Shown: piece after piece, positions 18,278 through 26,589 of the stretch
Position numbering within the stretch: position 1 is the stretch's first letter
How the letters are laid out: each line of letters begins with the position of its first letter
Source: Pseudoclavibacter endophyticus
GTDB taxonomy: Bacteria > Actinomycetota > Actinomycetes > Actinomycetales > Microbacteriaceae
Direction: 5' to 3'
DNA: 64,000 nucleotides
Assembly (NCBI RefSeq): GCF_008831085.1
Contig: NZ_WBJY01000001.1
Span: forward strand, 1,550,001-1,614,000
Position numbers and translations under genes: made by a program
Notes under the pieces: generated by a model
What the model saw: only the letters and a program-made list of their open reading frames with translations
What the model was told of the DNA's origin: nothing
The model's database searches: none

Positions 18278-19255
18278 ATGTCGCAATCAGCAGCCACGGT
18301 GCTCGATGGACGGGCGACCGCAGAGCGTATCAAGGGCGAGCTCGCTGCTCGGATCGAGCGGCTCAAGGAGCACGGCATCACCCCCGCCCTCGGCACGCTG
18401 CTCGTCGGCGACGACGAGGCGTCGCGCTCATACGTCGACATCAAGCACCGCGACTGCGCCGACGTCGGCATCGAGTCGGTGCGCGTCGAGCTACCGGGCG
18501 ACGCAACTCAGGGCGACATCGAATCCGCTGTCGACCGGCTGAACCGCGACCCCGCGGTGACCGCATTCATCGTGCAGCTGCCCCTTCCGTCCGGCATCAA
18601 CGAAGCCGCCGTGCTGGAGCGGGGAGATCCCGCCAAAGATGCCGACGGACTGCATCCCGTCAATCTCGGGCGGCTCGTCCTCGATGTCGACGCCGACGTT
18701 TCGACCGGCGCGTCCCTACCGTGCACGGCGTCCGGAGTCATCGAACTGCTCAAGCGGTACGGGATCGCGCTGGACGGCCGGCGCGTGATCGTCATCGGCC
18801 GTGGCGCGACGATCGGTCGGCCCCTCGGCCTGTTGCTCGCGCGCGAGGGCGTCGATGCGACCGTCACCGTCGCACATGAGCGCACAGCAGACCTCGCGAA
18901 CGAGGTTCGCCGTGCGGACGTCGTCATCGCCACGAGCGGCGAGGCCAACCTCGTCCGGGCCGACTGGATCATGCCCGGCGCCGCCGTTCTCGATGCCGGC
19001 AGCACGCGCGTCGGCACGTCCGAGACCGGGAAGGCGAAGCTGGCCGGTGACGTGGACCCCGAGGCCGCCGGCGTCGCCGGCTGGCTCACGCCGAATCCGG
19101 GCGGGCTCGGGCCAATGACGCGGGTGATGCTCCTCGTCAACGTCACGAACGCGGCCGAACGCGCGGCCGGGCTTGCTCGTCCGGAGCCCGAGTTGCGCCG
19201 GCTCGGCGACGACTTGCCCGACGACGCCGACTCGTCCGAGCGCGGGCAAGGTTAG
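18278..19255 (+). CDS. folD: Bifunctional methylenetetrahydrofolate dehydrogenase/methenyltetrahydrofolate cyclohydrolase
   Basis: A 325-residue cytoplasmic enzyme that interconverts methylene-, methenyl- and formyl-tetrahydrofolate, supplying one-carbon units for purines and for formylation of initiator tRNA. The ATG at 18278 has GGAGAGGAGAG close upstream. The catalytic lysine is Lys56 in RSYVDIKHRDC; QLPLPSGIN, DADGLHPVN and CTASGVIELL line the folate site; VIGRGATIGRPLG binds the nucleotide; PNPGGLGPMTRVML is the C-terminal signature. The tail of about 30 residues is longer than usual. Its last 4 bp overlap the end of the convergent VWA gene. Confidence 0.95.
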   Translation: MSQSAATVLDGRATAERIKGELAARIERLKEHGITPALGTLLVGDDEASRSYVDIKHRDCADVGIESVRVELPGDATQGDIESAVDRLNRDPAVTAFIVQLPLPSGINEAAVLERGDPAKDADGLHPVNLGRLVLDVDADVSTGASLPCTASGVIELLKRYGIALDGRRVIVIGRGATIGRPLGLLLAREGVDATVTVAHERTADLANEVRRADVVIATSGEANLVRADWIMPGAAVLDAGSTRVGTSETGKAKLAGDVDPEAAGVAGWLTPNPGGLGPMTRVMLLVNVTNAAERAAGLARPEPELRRLGDDLPDDADSSERGQG

Positions 19256-21276
19256 TGCTCGTCGGTGTCGCCGCGGCGTGATCGGGCGCGCAGGAACTCT
19301 CCGACGACCGCCGCGCCCAGGTCGTCCGGGTCGGGCGAGACGACGGTTCCGCCCACGCGATTCGCCATCGCGGCGAGGAACGACTCGAGCCCCGGGTCGT
19401 CGCCAAGTCGGAAGAACGTCACGTCGGCACCGAATCGCGCGACCCTATCGAGCTCCCGCACCGTCGACGCGAGGGTCGACGGGTCCGGCGGATACGAGAA
19501 CCAGGGTTCGCCGCCGGGGAGCAGCTGGGCGGTCGGCTCGCCGTCGGTGACGATGAGGAGGACAGGTTGCTGGCCGGGGTGCGCGCGAAAGAAGCGCGAG
19601 GCGAGCAGCAGGCCGTGGTGCAGGTTGGTGCCCTGCTCGTGTCGGGGCGCCATACTCGTGAGGGCGTCGATGCCGAGCCGCTGCGCGTAGAGGCCGAAGC
19701 TCACGAGCTGCAGATCGTCGCCTCGAAACCGCGTCTCGATGAGGTGGTGCAGCGCGAGAGCGGTCCGCTTCATCGGCACCCAGCGTCCCTCGGCGGCCAT
19801 CGAGAACGAGGTGTCGACGAGCAGCGCGACCGCCGCCCGGCTTCGCGCCTCGGTCTCGCGCACCTCGATGTCATCGACCGTGAGGCGAACGCGCCCGGCA
19901 GCGCCGAGACGCGGCCCGAGGATCGGCGACGGCGCGGACGAAACGTCGCCCGCCTGGCGGACGATGGCATTCGTGATCGACGCACCGACGTCCCACGGCT
20001 CGACATCGCCGAACTGCCATGTCCGCGTGGCACCCGTCTGCTCGCCGGCCGATCCTGCGAGGCGGGTGTCGCGGCGACCGGTGCGCTGCGACAGGCGATC
20101 GGCGGCGGCTCGGAGCAGCGAGCGGCCGAGGCGCCGGACGGCGGCGGGCGAGAGGCGTAGATCTCCGTCGGCGCCCACGCGGAGGTGCCCCGAACGCTGG
20201 AGCGCGCGCTCGATCGCGGCCAGTTCGCGAGCGGAGACGGCCGCGTCTCCACCGAGCTGCGCGCCGAGGCGTTCCACATCGATGGTCGAGAGCGGCGAAC
20301 CGTCGCTCGCCTGCGCCAACTGCTCGGCGAGCCGATCCAGATCGGCCAGGTCTTCGAGGACTCCCGTGCCGTCGCCCATGCCGAGCCCCTCGTCGCCCTC
20401 GAATGATTCGGCACCCGACCAATCGAGGCCGGGGCGAAGCGACTGCAGGGCAGCGTCGATGCGGTCCAGCTGGGCCATGAGCTCGGGCGAACCGAAGGCC
20501 TGCGCCGAGAGCGTCAAGAGCTCGTCGCGCTGCTCGGGAGTCATGGACCGCAGCATGCGCGCGGCGGCGGCCGACCGCTTCGCGAGCGTATCGATGAGCT
20601 CGTCGATGCTCTGCGGTCGCTCGGGGAACTGGTCGCCGTGCTCGGCCATGAACCGCGCGAAGTCGTCGTCGGTGTCGTCGCCGCGCGAGTGCTTGTCGAG
20701 CAGCTCGCCGAGATCGCGCAGCATTTCGGTGATCGCCGTGCGGTCGTCATCGGTCGCGCTCTCGAGCGCCCGCTTCATGCCGGCGAAGCGAGCGTCGAGC
20801 TGTTCTCGACCGAGCAGATCCCGGATGTGCTCGAAGGTCGCACGAGCATCCGCCGACTGCCAGTCGTAGTTCGCGAGGGAGGTGACGGCCGCCGCAGTTG
20901 AGTCCGGCAGGTCATTGAGCTGCAGCTCCCGGAACGTCCGGTCGGTGTCGTCCAGGCCGACATCCCGCGCCAACTGCCCGCGTTCCTGCAGGACGGCCCG
21001 ATCGAGGAGTTTGCGGACCTCGTCGAGCGTGCCGCCGAGGCTGTGACGCCGCAGCAGGTCCTGCCGGCGCCGGTGGACGCGCCCGGCGAGATCGTCGAGA
21101 CCGGCGCGGCCGCGCCCGCCGCGGCGCAGGTACTCGCGCAGCGCCTGCTCGGGAGCGTATCCGGCCATCACGTCATCCGCGATGCCGTCGAGGGCCTCCG
21201 ACAGGTCGAACGGCGGCGCGAGCGGGTCCGGGCCGTCATCGAACCTGCCGTATCGGTACGCGCGCTCTGCCGCCAT
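19252..21276 (-). CDS. VWA-domain protein (partner of the adjacent MoxR-type ATPase)
   Basis: A 674-residue protein. Residues 1 to about 430 are helical, charged and rich in Leu, Arg and Asp, with no recognised domain; the C-terminal 210 residues form a von Willebrand A domain. The metal-ion-dependent adhesion site is intact: LLVDTSFSMAA (DxSxS), then a threonine in the second loop, and IVTDGEPTAQL with the third aspartate. There is no signal peptide, so it should act in the cytoplasm. The start lies 8 bp downstream of the stop of the ATPase gene, so both form one operon. Such pairs are thought to work like Mg-chelatase D/I or MoxR-VWA chaperones, maturing a metalloprotein or remodelling a complex. 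The client is unknown. Confidence 0.85.
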   Translation of the reverse strand: MAAERAYRYGRFDDGPDPLAPPFDLSEALDGIADDVMAGYAPEQALREYLRRGGRGRAGLDDLAGRVHRRRQDLLRRHSLGGTLDEVRKLLDRAVLQERGQLARDVGLDDTDRTFRELQLNDLPDSTAAAVTSLANYDWQSADARATFEHIRDLLGREQLDARFAGMKRALESATDDDRTAITEMLRDLGELLDKHSRGDDTDDDFARFMAEHGDQFPERPQSIDELIDTLAKRSAAAARMLRSMTPEQRDELLTLSAQAFGSPELMAQLDRIDAALQSLRPGLDWSGAESFEGDEGLGMGDGTGVLEDLADLDRLAEQLAQASDGSPLSTIDVERLGAQLGGDAAVSARELAAIERALQRSGHLRVGADGDLRLSPAAVRRLGRSLLRAAADRLSQRTGRRDTRLAGSAGEQTGATRTWQFGDVEPWDVGASITNAIVRQAGDVSSAPSPILGPRLGAAGRVRLTVDDIEVRETEARSRAAVALLVDTSFSMAAEGRWVPMKRTALALHHLIETRFRGDDLQLVSFGLYAQRLGIDALTSMAPRHEQGTNLHHGLLLASRFFRAHPGQQPVLLIVTDGEPTAQLLPGGEPWFSYPPDPSTLASTVRELDRVARFGADVTFFRLGDDPGLESFLAAMANRVGGTVVSPDPDDLGAAVVGEFLRARSRRGDTDEH

Positions 21277-21284
21277 GGGATCGC

Positions 21285-22673
21285 CTAGCCGTAGACCGTC
21301 GCGCCCGCGTCGCGATCCTTGGAGAGTCGTCGCGCGAGGAACAGTCCCTCGAGCGCGAGCTCGATCGCGGCGGCGCGGGCGCCGGGCTCCGTTGCCGAAA
21401 GACGCTCAGCGATCTCGTCGTACAGGTCCGGGTCGGTGAGCTCGGGAAGCGACGCGAGAAAGTCGTCGGCCGTGACGTGGTCGCCTGTCACGATGGTGCG
21501 CTGCCCGTCGAACGCTTCGACGAGCGCGCCGAAGTCGAGGCCGCGGAAGTGCTCACGGACGGTCTCGACGGTCGCGACGCGGAGCAGATGCTCGAGGATC
21601 TCGGCCTCGCGTCCCTCCTCGCCCGGCTCGAACTCGAGCTTGCCGCGTAGCACGTCGGCGGCCGTCTCGAGATCGACGAGGCGGGCGACGGCAGCATCGG
21701 CAGGGTGCAGTGCGGAGCGGCGCCTGGCCGCGGCGGCGACGGTCTCCGCTCCAGCGATCGCGAACCGCGCCGAGACGCCCGAGGCCTGATTGATCGCCGG
21801 CGACTCGCGAAGCTCGCGCGTGAAGCGGGCGAGGATCTCGAGCACAGCATCCGGAACCTCGGCGGTCAGATTCGCCTCCTGCCTGATGACGGCGAGCTCA
21901 TCGGCGAGGTCGAGCGGATAGTGGGTGCGAATCTCGGCACCGAACCGGTCTTTCAGCGGCGTGATGATGCGCCCGCGGTTCGTGTAGTCCTCGGGATTCG
22001 CGGAAGCGACGACGAGGACGTCGAGTGGAAGCCGGATCACGTAGCCCCGGATCTGGATGTCGCGCTCCTCCATCACGTTCAGCAGCGCGACCTGAATCCG
22101 CTCGGCCAGGTCGGGCAGCTCGTTGAGGGCGACGATGCCCCGGTTCCCGCGCGGCACGAGGCCGTAGTGGATCGTCTCCGGGTCGCTGAGGCGGCGGCCT
22201 TCCGCAACCCGCATTGGGTCGACGTCGCCGATGACGTCCGCGACCGACGTGTCGGGGGTCGAGAGCTTCTCGACGTACCGCTCCGACCGGTGCCGCCAGG
22301 CGACCGGCATGTCATCGCCCTCCTCGGCGACACGCCTGCGGGAAGCTCCCGTGATGGGATCGAAGGGGTGCTCGTGCAGTTCCGAGCCCGCGATCTCGGG
22401 CGACCACTCGTCGAGCAGGCTCACGAGCGTGCGCAGCAGGCGGGTCTTCCCCTGGCCGCGCTCACCGAGCAGCACGACATCGTGACCCGCGATGAGCGCC
22501 CGCTCGAGTTGCGGAATCACCGTGTGCTGGAAGCCGTGCAGCCCCGCCCACGGATCGACCCCATCGGCGAGTGCCGCGAGCAGATTCTCGCGCAGTTCGT
22601 CCCGAAGGCCGCGCAGCACATGGCCGCTCGCGCGAAGTGCCCCGAGCGTCCGGATCTCTGGCTGTTCACTCAC
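21285..22673 (-). CDS. MoxR/magnesium-chelatase-like AAA+ ATPase
   Basis: An AAA+ ATPase; the likeliest starts are the GTGs at 22682 or 22673, the latter giving 462 residues. The open frame extends upstream to 22826, but that would overlap the divergent phosphatase gene and adds no family-like sequence. Walker A is GERGQGKTR; Walker B and sensor segments sit in IVALNELPDLAERIQVALLNVMEE and VVASANPEDYTNRGRIITPLKDRFG. The C-terminal half has the sensor-2 helical domain. It is the first gene of the ATPase-VWA operon. Mycobacteria carry a similar ATPase plus VWA pair of unknown function. True cobalt or magnesium chelation is unlikely, as no tetrapyrrole genes are near. Confidence 0.85.
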   Translation of the reverse strand: MSEQPEIRTLGALRASGHVLRGLRDELRENLLAALADGVDPWAGLHGFQHTVIPQLERALIAGHDVVLLGERGQGKTRLLRTLVSLLDEWSPEIAGSELHEHPFDPITGASRRRVAEEGDDMPVAWRHRSERYVEKLSTPDTSVADVIGDVDPMRVAEGRRLSDPETIHYGLVPRGNRGIVALNELPDLAERIQVALLNVMEERDIQIRGYVIRLPLDVLVVASANPEDYTNRGRIITPLKDRFGAEIRTHYPLDLADELAVIRQEANLTAEVPDAVLEILARFTRELRESPAINQASGVSARFAIAGAETVAAAARRRSALHPADAAVARLVDLETAADVLRGKLEFEPGEEGREAEILEHLLRVATVETVREHFRGLDFGALVEAFDGQRTIVTGDHVTADDFLASLPELTDPDLYDEIAERLSATEPGARAAAIELALEGLFLARRLSKDRDAGATVYG

Positions 22674-22759
22674 GTCAGCCACGTTAGACGCCGAAGGTTC
22701 CGGATACGTGTGCGGACCGATGTGGGCGAACGCCCGCGGCGAACCCCGCGCCGGCGACC

Positions 22760-22765
22760 TAGTGT
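22760..22765 (+). promoter_or_regulatory. Candidate -10 box of a leaderless phosphatase transcript
   Basis: TAGTGT ends 8 nt before the ATG at 22774 and no ribosome binding site lies between them. Confidence 0.4.
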
Positions 22766-22773
22766 GGAACGCG

Positions 22774-23412
22774 ATGAACGCCGAGCAGCCCCCGACCCGC
22801 ATCCTGCTGGTCCGCCATGGAACCACGCCAACGACGGGGCGCGTGCTCCCGGGCCGCGCGCCCGGCCTCCACCTGGCCGACCGGGGGCGGGACGAGGCCG
22901 AAGTCGTGGCCGAGCGCCTCGCGCCCCTGCGCCTCGACGCGATCTACGCGTCGCCGCTCGAGCGCACGGTGGAGACGGCCGAGCCGACGTCCCACAGGAC
23001 CGGCCTCGGCGTGCGCCGGGAGGCTGGACTGCTCGAATGCGAGTTCGGGGAGTGGACAGGCCGGGAACTCGGCGACCTGGCGAAACTGCCGGAGTGGGCG
23101 ACTGTGCAGCGCACGCCGTCGGTGTTCCGGTTTCCAGGCGGCGAGAGCTTCGCCGAGCTCCGCGATAGGATGCGCGAGACGATCGAGCGCATCCGCATGG
23201 CGAACGAGGGGGGAACCGTCGCCTGCTTCTCCCATGCCGATCCCATCCGGGTGTACGTGTCCCACGCGCTCGGCATGCCCCTCGATGCGATGCAGCGCAT
23301 CAGCATCGCGACCTGCTCGGTCACCGCGCTCTCGTTCGGCCGTGACGGCAGTACGAGCGTGCTCACGGTGAACTCGACCAGCGCGCCGCTCGGCGAGCTG
23401 CTCGTGACGTAG
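22774..23412 (+). CDS. Histidine phosphatase family protein (MSMEG_4193-type phosphomutase-like)
   Basis: A 212-residue member of the phosphoglycerate-mutase-like histidine phosphatases. The phosphate-accepting loop is LLVRHGTTPTTGRVLPGRAP, with catalytic His15 and Arg14; SPLERTVETAE supplies the second arginine, and CFSHADPIRVYVSHALG the second histidine. The pattern around GRAPGLHLADRG is typical of the actinobacterial MSMEG_4193 subfamily, and the next gene, 8 bp downstream, is the SCO1664-type partner usually found with it. The substrate of the subfamily has not been settled to my knowledge. Start chosen at 22774 because the family begins with a few residues before the RHG strand. Confidence 0.87.
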   Translation: MNAEQPPTRILLVRHGTTPTTGRVLPGRAPGLHLADRGRDEAEVVAERLAPLRLDAIYASPLERTVETAEPTSHRTGLGVRREAGLLECEFGEWTGRELGDLAKLPEWATVQRTPSVFRFPGGESFAELRDRMRETIERIRMANEGGTVACFSHADPIRVYVSHALGMPLDAMQRISIATCSVTALSFGRDGSTSVLTVNSTSAPLGELLVT

Positions 23413-23420
23413 GGACACCC

Positions 23421-24173
23421 GTGTCCACGCCCGAGAACGATGCCGACGCGTTCGACGCGACCGGCACGCCGGGTGAGCACGACGCGCCGGATGCACTCGA
23501 GCACGGCGACATCCAGCTCGTCGGGCGCTTCGTCGACAGCAGCAACGAGACGTTCCTCGTCGAGCTCACCTGCGGTGATGAGCAGACGTTCGCCGTCTAC
23601 AAACCCGAGGCCGGCGAGCGACCCCTGCACGACTTCGAACCCGGCCTGTACCGTCGCGAGCGGACCGCGTACTTGCTCAGTGAAGCGCTCGGCTGGAACC
23701 TCGTGCCGCGCACCGTCATCCGACACGACGCCCCGTTCGGCGTCGGATCGCTGCAGCGCTTCATCGACGCCGAGCCGGGGGAGCACTACTTCACGCTGTA
23801 CGCCGACGCACCCGAGACGCACGAACAGCTGCGGCGCCTCGCGGTCTTCGACGTCGTGGCGAACAACACCGACCGCAAATCGGGCCACGTCCTGCGCGAT
23901 CGAGACGGACACGTGTGGGGTATCGACCACGGGCTGTGCTTCGCCGCCCCGCTTAAACTCCGGACGGTGATCTGGGACTTCGCGGGCGACGAGATCACCC
24001 CGGACCTCGTCGACGACGTCGCCCGGCTCGTCGACGAGGTGCCGGAGAGCATCGCCGAACAGCTCGACGACAGCGAGGTGCGCGCGATCCGCGGTCGGGC
24101 CCGGTACGTCCTGGCGGCCGGGCGCCTGCCCGTCGATCCGACCGGTATGCGGTATCCCTGGCCGCTCGTCTGA
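23421..24173 (+). CDS. SCO1664 family protein (PI3/4-kinase-like fold)
   Basis: A 250-residue actinobacterial protein with distant likeness to phosphatidylinositol 3/4-kinases and HipA-type kinases. Family signs are AVYKPEAGERPLHDFEPGLY (a nucleotide-binding lysine), ERTAYLLSEALGWNLVP, FDVVANNTDRKSGHVL (catalytic-loop-like D/N) and GIDHGLCFA (metal-binding aspartate). The N-terminal 25 residues are acidic. It begins with GTG 8 bp behind the phosphatase gene, so the two should be one transcript. In many actinobacteria a DUF3090 gene lies between or beside them; none is present here. Biochemical function is unknown. Confidence 0.85.
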   Translation: MSTPENDADAFDATGTPGEHDAPDALEHGDIQLVGRFVDSSNETFLVELTCGDEQTFAVYKPEAGERPLHDFEPGLYRRERTAYLLSEALGWNLVPRTVIRHDAPFGVGSLQRFIDAEPGEHYFTLYADAPETHEQLRRLAVFDVVANNTDRKSGHVLRDRDGHVWGIDHGLCFAAPLKLRTVIWDFAGDEITPDLVDDVARLVDEVPESIAEQLDDSEVRAIRGRARYVLAAGRLPVDPTGMRYPWPLV

Positions 24174-24252
24174 GGGTCGCGCCGCCCGACGAGGTGCGGA
24201 CTCGCTGCGAATCGTCCTTGATCTCCGTGTGCGCTGCCTGCGCGCGCCTAGC

Positions 24253-24381
24253 ATGACAATCGTGCGGCGTTCACCGTCGAACCCCGCACCGGCGGCCGGT
24301 GGGCCGCCGACCCCTCAGCGCGACGCCGGGCTGCAATGGCCGCAGGGGCGCAGAAGATGTGAAAGGCGGATGCCTCGGTGA
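24253..24381 (+). CDS. Possible leader ORF overlapping the first M23 gene
   Basis: An ATG at 24253, or an in-phase GTG at 24262 placed 7 nt behind a TAGCAT box (24249-24254), opens a frame of 42 or 39 codons that ends in TGA at 24379. The stop overlaps the GTG of the M23 peptidase gene by 4 bp. The product would be basic and rich in Pro, Arg and Gly and is not recognised. It may be a leaderless upstream ORF that couples translation to the peptidase gene, or chance. No homologue is known to me. Confidence 0.25.
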   Translation: MTIVRRSPSNPAPAAGGPPTPQRDAGLQWPQGRRRCERRMPR

Positions 24382-25469
24382 CTCCAGCACCGGAGACGAC
24401 CGGACGCCGCTCGGCGCCCAGCGCAACAGCCGTAAGCCCCGAACCGGCGCGCGCGTGGGCGCGGGGCCGGCGCACGCATCCACTTACCGCCGCCCTCGCC
24501 GGCATCGTCAGCGTGCTCGCGGTGTGCGTCCCCGTCGTAGCGAACGCCCTCACGGTGCGAGACGGCGGCGACATCGATCTGGTGGCCGAGGGCCAGCAGG
24601 CACGAGCCCCGCACGGCGCGCTTGTCGGTCTCCCCGTCGGCGAGGTGTTCAGGGCCGACACCGGGCTCGGAGTGTCGACCGGCGCCGCCGACGGGTACAC
24701 CGAGGGCGTCGTGCAGTGGCCGCTCGCGTCACGCGACGCCACCGTCACGTCTCGATTCGGCCCCCGGGTCTCACCGTGCGGAGGCTGCTCGTCCAACCAT
24801 CGCGGTGTCGACTTCGCGGGGCCCGTCGGCGTGCCGGTCGGCTCGATCGCGGACGGTCACGTCATCTCGGCGAGCTACGGCGATAACGGGGGTCTCGGCA
24901 TCCACGTGGTCGTCGAGCACGCCATCGACGGACGCACAGTGCAGTCGGTCTACGCGCATCTCGACCACGGGAGCGTGACCGTGCGCGTCGGTGACGCTGT
25001 CGACGTCGGCGAACGCGTCGGGTCGCTCGGCAACACCGGCGCGTCGACCGGTCCCCATTTGCACCTCGAGACGATCGTCGACGGCGTGCACGTCGACCCC
25101 CTGAACTTCCTCTACCGCTACGCCGATGGCCGCGACGTCGAGATCACCGACCGCCCGTCGCTCCCGTGGGCGTCTCCGGAGCCCGGCGCCGAGGGGGAGG
25201 GCTGGACCCCGGACCAGACGGTGACCACGTATCCTCCGGGCCCGACGGCACCCGCGCCGGTGGAGGTCGAAACGCCCGAGCCCGCTGAGACCAGTGCGCC
25301 GAGCGTTCCCGGGGACACGGGCGACACGCCGGGAGGCACGGAGGACGGCGACGAACCGGGGGAGTCGGCGACCGGTGTCACCCCGGGCGGGGAGGAACCG
25401 GATGCTCCCGGTGAGGGCGGCCAGGCCGGCCCAAGCGGCTCCTCGCCCGGCGAACCCGACACCGAGTGA
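24378..25469 (+). CDS. M23 family metallopeptidase, membrane-anchored or secreted (first of tandem pair)
   Basis: A 363-residue putative peptidoglycan peptidase. An N-terminal hydrophobic segment (ALAGIVSVLAVCVPVVANAL, about residues 36-55) works as signal peptide or anchor. The LytM domain spans about 112-250: QWPLASRDATVTSRFG, SNHRGVDFAGP with the zinc-binding His and Asp, SVYAHL, and GPHLHLETI with the HxH motif. A cysteine pair, SPCGGCSS, precedes the first zinc ligand. The last 100 residues are acidic, rich in Pro, Gly and Thr, probably a wall-spanning tail. The GTG start at 24378 follows GAAAGG. It is about 60% alike to the gene downstream in the core, with the same start region, so the two arose by duplication. 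Confidence 0.88.
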   Translation: MTPAPETTGRRSAPSATAVSPEPARAWARGRRTHPLTAALAGIVSVLAVCVPVVANALTVRDGGDIDLVAEGQQARAPHGALVGLPVGEVFRADTGLGVSTGAADGYTEGVVQWPLASRDATVTSRFGPRVSPCGGCSSNHRGVDFAGPVGVPVGSIADGHVISASYGDNGGLGIHVVVEHAIDGRTVQSVYAHLDHGSVTVRVGDAVDVGERVGSLGNTGASTGPHLHLETIVDGVHVDPLNFLYRYADGRDVEITDRPSLPWASPEPGAEGEGWTPDQTVTTYPPGPTAPAPVEVETPEPAETSAPSVPGDTGDTPGGTEDGDEPGESATGVTPGGEEPDAPGEGGQAGPSGSSPGEPDTE

Positions 25470-25485
25470 CTACCCGCCGTTCACC

Positions 25486-25562
25486 TTGAGTGGCCAGAGT
25501 TGGTCGTTGGCCGGTCCTGAGCGTCACCGATCGGCTCGATGACCAACTGATCGCCCTCAAGT
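25486..25562. promoter_or_regulatory. Nested inverted repeats upstream of the second M23 gene
   Basis: CTTGAG (25486-25491) pairs with CTCAAG (25557-25562), and inside it GTTGGTC (25500-25506) pairs with GACCAAC (25542-25548). The 77-nt element lies 17 bp beyond the first M23 stop and 63 bp before the next start. It could be an RNA leader, a processed intergenic stem or a terminator-like fold. Confidence 0.35.
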
Positions 25563-25625
25563 TCTCGAGTCACGCAGGTGCCGCCGTGCACGCCGCGCGC
25601 GCTCGGAAGAAAGGCCAGCGGCCTC

Positions 25626-26588
25626 GTGACCGACCACCGCTCAACCTCCGTTCCCTTTGCTTTCGCCGGACGCCCCGTCGTGCGCCGCGCCACCGTCGTG
25701 ACGCTCGCGGCCGGCGTACTCGCTGCGGCCGCGACATGCCTGCCCGCACCGGCACAGGCGTCGACCGGCAGTGCTCCGGGCGGCGCCGCCACGCGGACGA
25801 CGACGGACGGCGCCCTCGACTACCTCGTGCAGTGGCCCCTCGAGACCGGCGACGCCACGCTCACCAGCGGCTTCGGATGGCGCGTCTCGCCGTGCGCCGG
25901 GTGTTCGTCGAATCACCGGGGGCTCGATTTCGCCGCCCCGACCGGCACCCCGATCGGGGCGATCGCTGACGGTGTCGTCACGGAAGCCATGTACACGGAC
26001 GGTGGCGGTCTCGGGCTTCACGTCGTCGTGGAGCACGAGATCGACGGTCACAACGTGACGTCGGTCTACGGTCACCTCGACTATCAGAGCATCACCGTGG
26101 AGGTCGGCGACGAGGTTCGGGCGGGCGAACGGCTCGGCTCCGTCGGCAACACGGGCGCTTCCACTGGGCCGCACCTGCACCTCGAGACGATCGTCGATGG
26201 CGTGCACCGCGACCCGCTTGCCTTCCTCCTGCGCTACGCCGACGGCGCGGACGTCGAGATCACCGATCGTCCGTCCTTGCCGTGGCTGCCGGCCGCGCCC
26301 GCTGACGAGCCCGCGGCGCCGCCGATCACCGAGCTGCCGGCGGTGGACGCCGCGACCGAACTGCTGAACGCGCCGATCGAGGTCGCCGTTCAGCCCGGCG
26401 GCTCAACCGGCATGGGCGGCGGTGTCGGCGACGGCGCAGGAGCGTCAGAGTCGGGGCTGGGCGATCCCGGGACCGCGCCCGCCGCGCCCGAGGCGCCCGC
26501 GGACGGGACCGGCCTCGGGGGCGGCCCGCAGGCTCCGGCGGACGGGGACGACGGGGCGGGAGCGACGGCCGGGCTCACCGGCGCCTGA
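25626..26588 (+). CDS. M23 family metallopeptidase, secreted (second of tandem pair)
   Basis: A 320-residue paralogue of the gene before it. The GTG at 25626 is preferred over the ATG at 25578 because a GAAGAAAGG lies upstream with the same layout as in the sister gene, and because it puts the signal peptide (VRRATVVTLAAGVLAAAATC, ending at PAQAST) near the N-terminus. The LytM core, SNHRGLDFAAP to GPHLHLETI, keeps all zinc ligands and the cysteine pair SPCAGCSS. The C-terminal 90 residues are rich in Pro, Ala and Gly without the acidic character of the sister. Expected role is cleavage of peptidoglycan cross-links outside the membrane. It converges on def with 1 bp between the genes. Confidence 0.88.
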   Translation: MTDHRSTSVPFAFAGRPVVRRATVVTLAAGVLAAAATCLPAPAQASTGSAPGGAATRTTTDGALDYLVQWPLETGDATLTSGFGWRVSPCAGCSSNHRGLDFAAPTGTPIGAIADGVVTEAMYTDGGGLGLHVVVEHEIDGHNVTSVYGHLDYQSITVEVGDEVRAGERLGSVGNTGASTGPHLHLETIVDGVHRDPLAFLLRYADGADVEITDRPSLPWLPAAPADEPAAPPITELPAVDAATELLNAPIEVAVQPGGSTGMGGGVGDGAGASESGLGDPGTAPAAPEAPADGTGLGGGPQAPADGDDGAGATAGLTGA

Positions 26589-26589
26589 G

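Noticed and set aside
24248..24796. 182-codon minus-strand frame over the M23 start region
   Set aside because: It is antisense to the signal peptide and LytM domain and lacks a ribosome binding site; a shadow frame.
25470..25625. Cyclic-di-AMP (ydaO-type) riboswitch upstream of an M23 gene
   Set aside because: Expected from the gene type, but the conserved core of that riboswitch is not recognisable; only generic inverted repeats are present.
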